Origin: Bacteroidota bacterium
GTDB lineage: Bacteria > Bacteroidota > Ignavibacteria > UBA10030 > UBA8401
Assembly: GCA_030824175.1 (NCBI GenBank)
Contig: JAVBYH010000316.1
Location: 1 to 9,119 of the forward strand
DNA: 9,119 nt
Direction of reading: 5' to 3'
Positions 4,909-9,119 of the stretch are shown piece by piece. Position 1 is the stretch's first letter; every line of letters begins with the position of its first letter. Made by a program: the position numbers and the translations under genes. Below the pieces are notes generated by a model, which ran no database searches, was not told the origin of the DNA, and was given only the letters and a program-made list of their open reading frames with translations.

Positions 4909-7239
4909 ATGAATACGACTACAATATTCGAATTCCTCAGGCCGCTGACGAAAAAGGACAGTTTTTCGACCAAATGGCTGATGTTGATCGTGTGCGCCCT
5001 CGTCATGGCGGTGATGTTCCCTTCGAGCATCAGTGTGGAGAACGAGTACGCCCGCGGATCCATTTGGACGGACGCCGATCTGTACGCGCCCTTCTCCTTT
5101 CCCTTGTTCAAGGAGGAGCCGGAATACCTTCAGGAGAAGAGCGAGGCGGTCGCGCGCGTCTACAAGGTGTTCGAGAACGAGGCGGATGTCGCGCGCTCGT
5201 CGACCGATTCCGTGAGAAAATTCTTCGCGCAGCTTCGCATGATCGTCGACAACCGGAGCGCCGACTCCGCTGCGGTCAGGGATATCACTGCCGCGTTTCC
5301 GGTCACGCTCACGAATGCCGAATGGAAAACACTGTGGCATCTGAGAATGGGCGAACGATCCGGCGGCGCGCGGTTCACGCTCGCGACATTCGAGCGCGAC
5401 GTCCTCGCCGTGATGGACGGCATGTACGCGCAGGGAATCATCGATCTCCGGAGCTCGGAGATCAGTGACGATACTGTCGGCGCGATCCGCAAACATACCG
5501 TGGAGCGCATCGTGCCCCTTGCATCGTTCATCGACAGGGACGGCCTTGGCAGGAGAACGGAAGAGTCGTTCGTGGCGCTTTACCGCGGCGACAACGACAC
5601 CGTGGCAATCGCGTCGAAGATCGTCCTCTCCTTCATCACGCCCAACATCCAATTCCGAAAGGAACAGACCGAGCGCGAGATGCGCTTCGCGCTCGAGTCG
5701 GTGCCGCGCACGTACGGCGCCGTCAAGGAAGGCGACCCCATCATCCGCAAGAACGAGCGGATCACCGACGAGGTGAAACGGAAGCTCGACTCGCTGCGCA
5801 AATCGAAGATCGCACGCGGCGCGGACATCAATCGCGCGGCGACCTTCGCCGGCAAGTTCCTCCACGCATTCATCATCATGTGGCTCTTCAGCATGTACAT
5901 CTACATGTTCAGGAAATCCATCTTCCACAACAACGCGAAGCTGGGCATGATCGCCCTGATCATCATGAGCAGCGCCGCGGCGGCGTATGCGACGACGCTC
6001 TACGAGGGCGAGCTGCCGATGAAATTCCTCATCGTCGTACCCGTGACGTCGATGCTGCTGGCGATCATCTTCGATTCGCGTGTCGCATTCTACGGCACCG
6101 TCGTCACGTCGCTCCTCGTGGCCGGCGTGCGGGGGAACGATTATTCGATCGCGCTCTGCTCCGTCGCCGCGGGCGCCATCGCCGTCTATACGGTGCGCGA
6201 CATCAAGACCCGGACGCAGCTCTTCCGCTCCATCACGTTCATCTTCGTCGGCTACGCCGTCTCGATCACGGCGCTTGCGCTCGAGCGGTACGAGGCCCCG
6301 TCCATCGCCGTGAGCCAGGTGCTCATGGCCGCGGTGAATGCCGTCGTGTCGCCCGTGCTCACGTACGGCCTCCTTATCTTTTTCGAGAAGATCCTCCATG
6401 TCACGACGGACCTTGCGCTGCTCGATCTCTCGAATTTCAATCATCCGCTCCTGAAGGAGCTCTCGCTCAAGACGCCTGGCACGTTCCATCACTCCGTGAG
6501 CATGAGCACGCTCGCCGAGGCGGCCGCCGCGGCAGTGGGCGCGAATCCGGTGCTCACGCGCGTGGGCGCGCTGTACCATGACATCGGCAAGATCGTGAAC
6601 CCGACGATGTTCGTCGAAAATCAGAAGGCCGACGACAACAAGCACGAGACGATCAATCCGAAGAAGAGCGCGCGCATCATCGCCTCGCACGTGGCCGACG
6701 GCATCCGTCTCGGGCGCGAGTACGGCATCCCCGAAGAGGTGCTCCAGTTCATCCCCATGCATCACGGCGGCACGAAGATCGGATTCTTCTACGAACAGGC
6801 GCTTGAACAAAGCCTCGCCCCCGACACGGTGAACGAAAAGGATTTCCGCTATCTCGGCCCGCGCCCCAATTCGAAGGAGGCGGCGATCGTGATGCTTGCA
6901 GACGCCGTCGAGGCCTCCACCCGGTCGATCGAAGAGCCCACTGCGGAGAAGATCGAAGAGAACATCTCGGCCATCGTCAAGACGCGCTTCATGCAGGGCG
7001 AACTCGATGAAAGCAATCTCACGCTGAGCGATCTCACGAAGATCCGCGAGCGCTTCCTCTCGATCCTGCTCGGCGTGTACCATCCGCGCATCCGCTATCC
7101 GGAAAAGGACGAGGCGGACGAGGCCCGAATGGCCGATCAGCGTGCCGCCGACCCCGCTCCCGAACCGAAAGCGAAGATTAAAAAAACTGTCGACGAAAAG
7201 CCGCTGCGTAAACGGACGCCGAAGGCCGGCGAGCCATGA
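4909..7239 (+). CDS. pgpH: Membrane 7TM-HD phosphodiesterase, predicted c-di-AMP hydrolase (PgpH family)
   Basis: Predicted to hydrolyse cyclic di-AMP to pApA at the inner membrane. Numbered from ATG 4909 (776 residues): a short cytosolic N-terminus, TM1 (about 23-37), a large extracytoplasmic 7TMR-HDED-type domain (about 38-310) opening with DADLYAPFSFPL, seven TM helices (about 314-495), and a cytosolic HD domain (about 500-700). The metal and catalytic residues are intact: H527-H528 in GTFHHS, H557-D558 in YHDIGK, H618-H619 in MHHGGT, and D665 in LADAVEAS. A charged Pro/Lys-rich tail follows. The frame is open back to ATG 4792, but homologues start with a short tail before TM1, and the upstream codons are atypical and overlap the opposite promoter, so 4909 is preferred. 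A weak TTGCAT-N17-GATATT (4870-4898) could be its promoter, which would leave almost no leader. No diadenylate cyclase is in the window. The stop overlaps the recombinase start by 4 nt. Confidence 0.9.
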   Translation: MNTTTIFEFLRPLTKKDSFSTKWLMLIVCALVMAVMFPSSISVENEYARGSIWTDADLYAPFSFPLFKEEPEYLQEKSEAVARVYKVFENEADVARSSTDSVRKFFAQLRMIVDNRSADSAAVRDITAAFPVTLTNAEWKTLWHLRMGERSGGARFTLATFERDVLAVMDGMYAQGIIDLRSSEISDDTVGAIRKHTVERIVPLASFIDRDGLGRRTEESFVALYRGDNDTVAIASKIVLSFITPNIQFRKEQTEREMRFALESVPRTYGAVKEGDPIIRKNERITDEVKRKLDSLRKSKIARGADINRAATFAGKFLHAFIIMWLFSMYIYMFRKSIFHNNAKLGMIALIIMSSAAAAYATTLYEGELPMKFLIVVPVTSMLLAIIFDSRVAFYGTVVTSLLVAGVRGNDYSIALCSVAAGAIAVYTVRDIKTRTQLFRSITFIFVGYAVSITALALERYEAPSIAVSQVLMAAVNAVVSPVLTYGLLIFFEKILHVTTDLALLDLSNFNHPLLKELSLKTPGTFHHSVSMSTLAEAAAAAVGANPVLTRVGALYHDIGKIVNPTMFVENQKADDNKHETINPKKSARIIASHVADGIRLGREYGIPEEVLQFIPMHHGGTKIGFFYEQALEQSLAPDTVNEKDFRYLGPRPNSKEAAIVMLADAVEASTRSIEEPTAEKIEENISAIVKTRFMQGELDESNLTLSDLTKIRERFLSILLGVYHPRIRYPEKDEADEARMADQRAADPAPEPKAKIKKTVDEKPLRKRTPKAGEP

Positions 7240-8150
7240 CGGGCCGCACTCGCCGCGACACGGAGGAATATTTCCGTTTTCTGCAGCTCGAAAAAGGACT
7301 CGCACCCAATACGCTCGAAGCCTACCGCCGCGATGTCGCCTCGTACTGCAGCTTCCTCGCGGATAGGAACGTGGCCGGCCCCGGCGAGGCGACGGACGAA
7401 CACGCCGCCGCGTTCGTGCGCGCGTTGAGCGGCGTCGGACTCTCCGCGAAATCGATCGCGCGCACGATCTCGGCGCTCAAGGGACTCCACCGGTACCTCC
7501 TCGGCGAACACAAAATCGCGACGGATCCGACGCAGAACCTCGAACTGCCGAAGATCGGCAAGCCGCTCCCCGACGTGCTGAGCTACGACGAGGTCGAACG
7601 CATCCTCTGCGCCGCCGCCCCGTCCGCCGACAAGGAAGGCGGACTCTGGCTGCGCGACCGGGCGCTCCTCGAAACGATGTACGCCACCGGCATACGCGTC
7701 TCCGAAGCCGTCACGCTGAAGCGGTCGGACATTTTCGCCGATCAACAGCTCATCCGCGTCTTCGGCAAGGGATCGAAGGAGCGGCTCGTGCCCATCGGGA
7801 CCCCCGCGCTCGAATGGATCGCCCGATACGCCGACGGCGTGAGGGTGAAGCTCGCCGCGGCGAAGCAGACCGGCGACGCGGTCTTCCTGAATTTCCGGGG
7901 GCGCCCCTTGTCGCGCGTCGCGGTGTGGAACATCGTGAAGGAGTACACGCGGAAGGCCGGCATCGACAAGGATGTGCACCCGCATACGTTCCGGCATTCG
8001 TTCGCCACGCACCTCCTCGAGGGCGGCGCCGATCTCCGTTCCGTCCAGGAAATGCTCGGACATGCCGATATCACGACGACGCAGATCTACACGCATGTCG
8101 ACCGCGAACTGATGAAGGCGGAACATAAAAAATTTCACCCACGAGGATAA
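7236..8150 (+). CDS. xerD: Tyrosine recombinase XerC/XerD
   Basis: This 304-residue protein is close to the usual Xer length. It has an N-terminal SAM-like core-binding domain (about 6-90, with LEKGLAPNTLEAYRRD) and a C-terminal catalytic domain (about 110-295). All active-site residues are visible: R154 in TGIRVSE, K178 in GKGSKER, H250 and R253 in HPHTFRHSFATHLL, H276 in LGHADITTT, and the nucleophile Y285 in QIYTH. These sit a constant six residues after the E. coli XerD positions, with no indels between them. The expected role is resolution of chromosome dimers at dif with FtsK. No dif-like site was recognised here, and nothing suggests an integron or phage integrase. XerC and XerD cannot be separated confidently by eye; the symbol is the best guess. 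Its ATG overlaps the pgpH TGA (ATGA), implying coupled translation. Confidence 0.9.
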   Translation: MTGRTRRDTEEYFRFLQLEKGLAPNTLEAYRRDVASYCSFLADRNVAGPGEATDEHAAAFVRALSGVGLSAKSIARTISALKGLHRYLLGEHKIATDPTQNLELPKIGKPLPDVLSYDEVERILCAAAPSADKEGGLWLRDRALLETMYATGIRVSEAVTLKRSDIFADQQLIRVFGKGSKERLVPIGTPALEWIARYADGVRVKLAAAKQTGDAVFLNFRGRPLSRVAVWNIVKEYTRKAGIDKDVHPHTFRHSFATHLLEGGADLRSVQEMLGHADITTTQIYTHVDRELMKAEHKKFHPRG

Positions 8151-8158
8151 CGACACGC

Positions 8159-9079
8159 ATGCCAGCTCCGCGAAACCGAACGATGACACTCACAGAAGCC
8201 GAACAGAAAAAATACCGGTCCCAGCTGCTGCGCCTCGATGCGCCCGCCTCACGCGATGCCATCCTCGACAGGACGATCCATCAGGACATCCTCACGGCCG
8301 CCGGCCACCTTCCGTCGGGCTTCGTGGACCTGCTCTTCCTCGATCCGCCGTACAACATGAAGAAGAAATTCAACGCCACGGCGTTCGCCCAGCGCTCCAT
8401 GGAAGACTATATGGAATGGATGGACCAATGGCTGTCGAAGATCGTACGCTGCCTCAAGCCGAACGCGTCCGTGTACATCTGCGGCGACTGGCGCAGCTCC
8501 GCGGCCATCGAGCTCGTGGCGCGGAAATATTTCACGATCCGCACGCGCATCACCTGGGAGCGCGAGAAGGGCCGCGGCGCAAAGGCGAACTGGAAGAACG
8601 CATCGGAGGACATCTGGTTCTGCACGATGTCCGATTCGTACGCGTTCAACCTCGACGCCGTGAAGCTGAAGCGCAAGGTGCTCGCCCCGTACACGCACGG
8701 CAACGGCGATCCGAAAGACTGGAAGAAGACCACGGAAGGCAGCTACCGCATGACGCACCCGTCGAATGTCTGGACGGACCTCACCGTGCCGTTCTGGTCG
8801 ATGCCCGAAAACACGGAACACCCCACGCAGAAGCCCGAGAAGCTGCTCGCGAAGATCGTGCTCGCCAGCTCGAACGTAGGAGACGTCGTCATGGACCCGT
8901 TCCTCGGGTCCGGCACGACGTCCGTCGTCGCAAAAAAATTTGGCCGCCGCTATCTCGGCATCGAAGTGGACGAGACGTTCGCCTGCCTGGCGCAGAAGCG
9001 GCTCGAACTCGCGTCGCTCGACGCGTCCATTCAGGGGATGCGCGGCGGCATGTTCTATGAACGCAACAGCATCGGATGA
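8159..9079 (+). CDS. Beta-class site-specific DNA methyltransferase (probable adenine-N6)
   Basis: This 306-residue methyltransferase has the motif order of the beta class: catalytic DPPY at 62-65 first, then a long variable target-recognition region, HPTQKPEKL (221-229), and the SAM-binding DPFLGSGTT (246-254) with GIEVD (267-271) near the C-terminus. DPPY usually marks N6-adenine methylation, though N4-cytosine enzymes sometimes share it. The recognition sequence cannot be read from the protein. No restriction endonuclease lies upstream, and only 40 bases follow, so whether it is solitary or half of a restriction-modification pair is undecided. It starts 8 nt after the recombinase stop, with GAGGA about 11 bases before the ATG. 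An in-frame ATG at 8183 is the alternative start, since the first eight residues look dispensable. Codon use matches its neighbours, giving no sign of recent transfer. Confidence 0.92.
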   Translation: MPAPRNRTMTLTEAEQKKYRSQLLRLDAPASRDAILDRTIHQDILTAAGHLPSGFVDLLFLDPPYNMKKKFNATAFAQRSMEDYMEWMDQWLSKIVRCLKPNASVYICGDWRSSAAIELVARKYFTIRTRITWEREKGRGAKANWKNASEDIWFCTMSDSYAFNLDAVKLKRKVLAPYTHGNGDPKDWKKTTEGSYRMTHPSNVWTDLTVPFWSMPENTEHPTQKPEKLLAKIVLASSNVGDVVMDPFLGSGTTSVVAKKFGRRYLGIEVDETFACLAQKRLELASLDASIQGMRGGMFYERNSIG

Positions 9080-9083
9080 CACC

Positions 9084-9119
9084 ATGAGAAGAATCCTTGC
9101 ACTGGCCGAAGGCAGGTTC
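9084..9119 (+). CDS. Start of an unidentified protein (3' partial, 12 codons)
   Basis: ATG at 9084, four bases after the methyltransferase TGA, opens a frame running to the window end: MRRILALAEGRF. The close spacing suggests the same operon. The beginning is reminiscent of DUF1611-type proteins, which start with an LAEG segment, but twelve residues cannot support an assignment. It might also be a restriction endonuclease partner; nothing visible favours that. Confidence 0.55.
   Translation, partial: MRRILALAEGRF

Noticed and set aside
4786..7305. An 839-codon open frame on the minus strand opposite the 7TM-HD phosphodiesterase
   Set aside because: It shares the codon register of the sense gene and is rich in Arg, Asp, Glu and His with no family motif. 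The sense strand has complete HD-domain motifs. It is a by-product of codon bias.
7137..8189. A 350-codon minus-strand frame opposite the tyrosine recombinase
   Set aside because: Same shadow explanation; the sense strand shows every catalytic residue of the Xer family.
8249..9085. A 278-codon minus-strand frame opposite the methyltransferase
   Set aside because: It is in codon register with the sense gene, has charged low-information composition, and no recognisable motif. The sense gene has DPPY and FLGSGTT.

Overview
The window looks like chromosomal DNA from a GC-rich member of the Bacteroidota/Chlorobiota/Ignavibacteria (FCB) group. The main clue is a C-terminal type IX secretion (Por) sorting domain containing YPNPFNPST, which is typical of Ignavibacteria and related lineages. 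The rsmA-mgtE gene pair and the membrane HD phosphodiesterase also fit this group. The assignment rests on motif recognition only. No plasmid, phage, insertion sequence or CRISPR features were seen.

Layout from left to right. (1) The 3' part of a secreted NHL-repeat protein with a type IX sorting tail (+ strand, cut by the window start), followed by a good intrinsic terminator. (2) About 240 bases without a recognisable gene. (3) Two tRNA genes on the minus strand, His(GTG) then Glu(TTC) in transcription order. (4) A tight minus-strand operon read right to left: rsmA (16S rRNA dimethyltransferase), mgtE (Mg2+ transporter, 8-nt overlap) and a PAP2-family membrane phosphatase (9-nt gap). It is led by a near-consensus sigma-70 promoter, TTGACA-N17-TATATT. 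(5) A divergent plus-strand operon: a PgpH-type 7TM-HD phosphodiesterase predicted to degrade c-di-AMP, a XerC/XerD-type tyrosine recombinase (ATGA overlap), a beta-class DNA adenine methyltransferase (8-nt gap), and the first 12 codons of another gene cut by the window end.

Most of this is housekeeping. The left operon joins ribosome maturation, magnesium uptake and lipid-phosphate chemistry. The right operon joins second-messenger turnover, chromosome dimer resolution and DNA methylation, with gaps short enough to imply one transcript. I did not find a clearly new system. The items most worth checking are the phosphodiesterase/recombinase/methyltransferase operon, the methyltransferase with no visible restriction partner, the inverted repeat around the divergent promoter, and two start codons (rsmA and pgpH) that are easy to place too far upstream.
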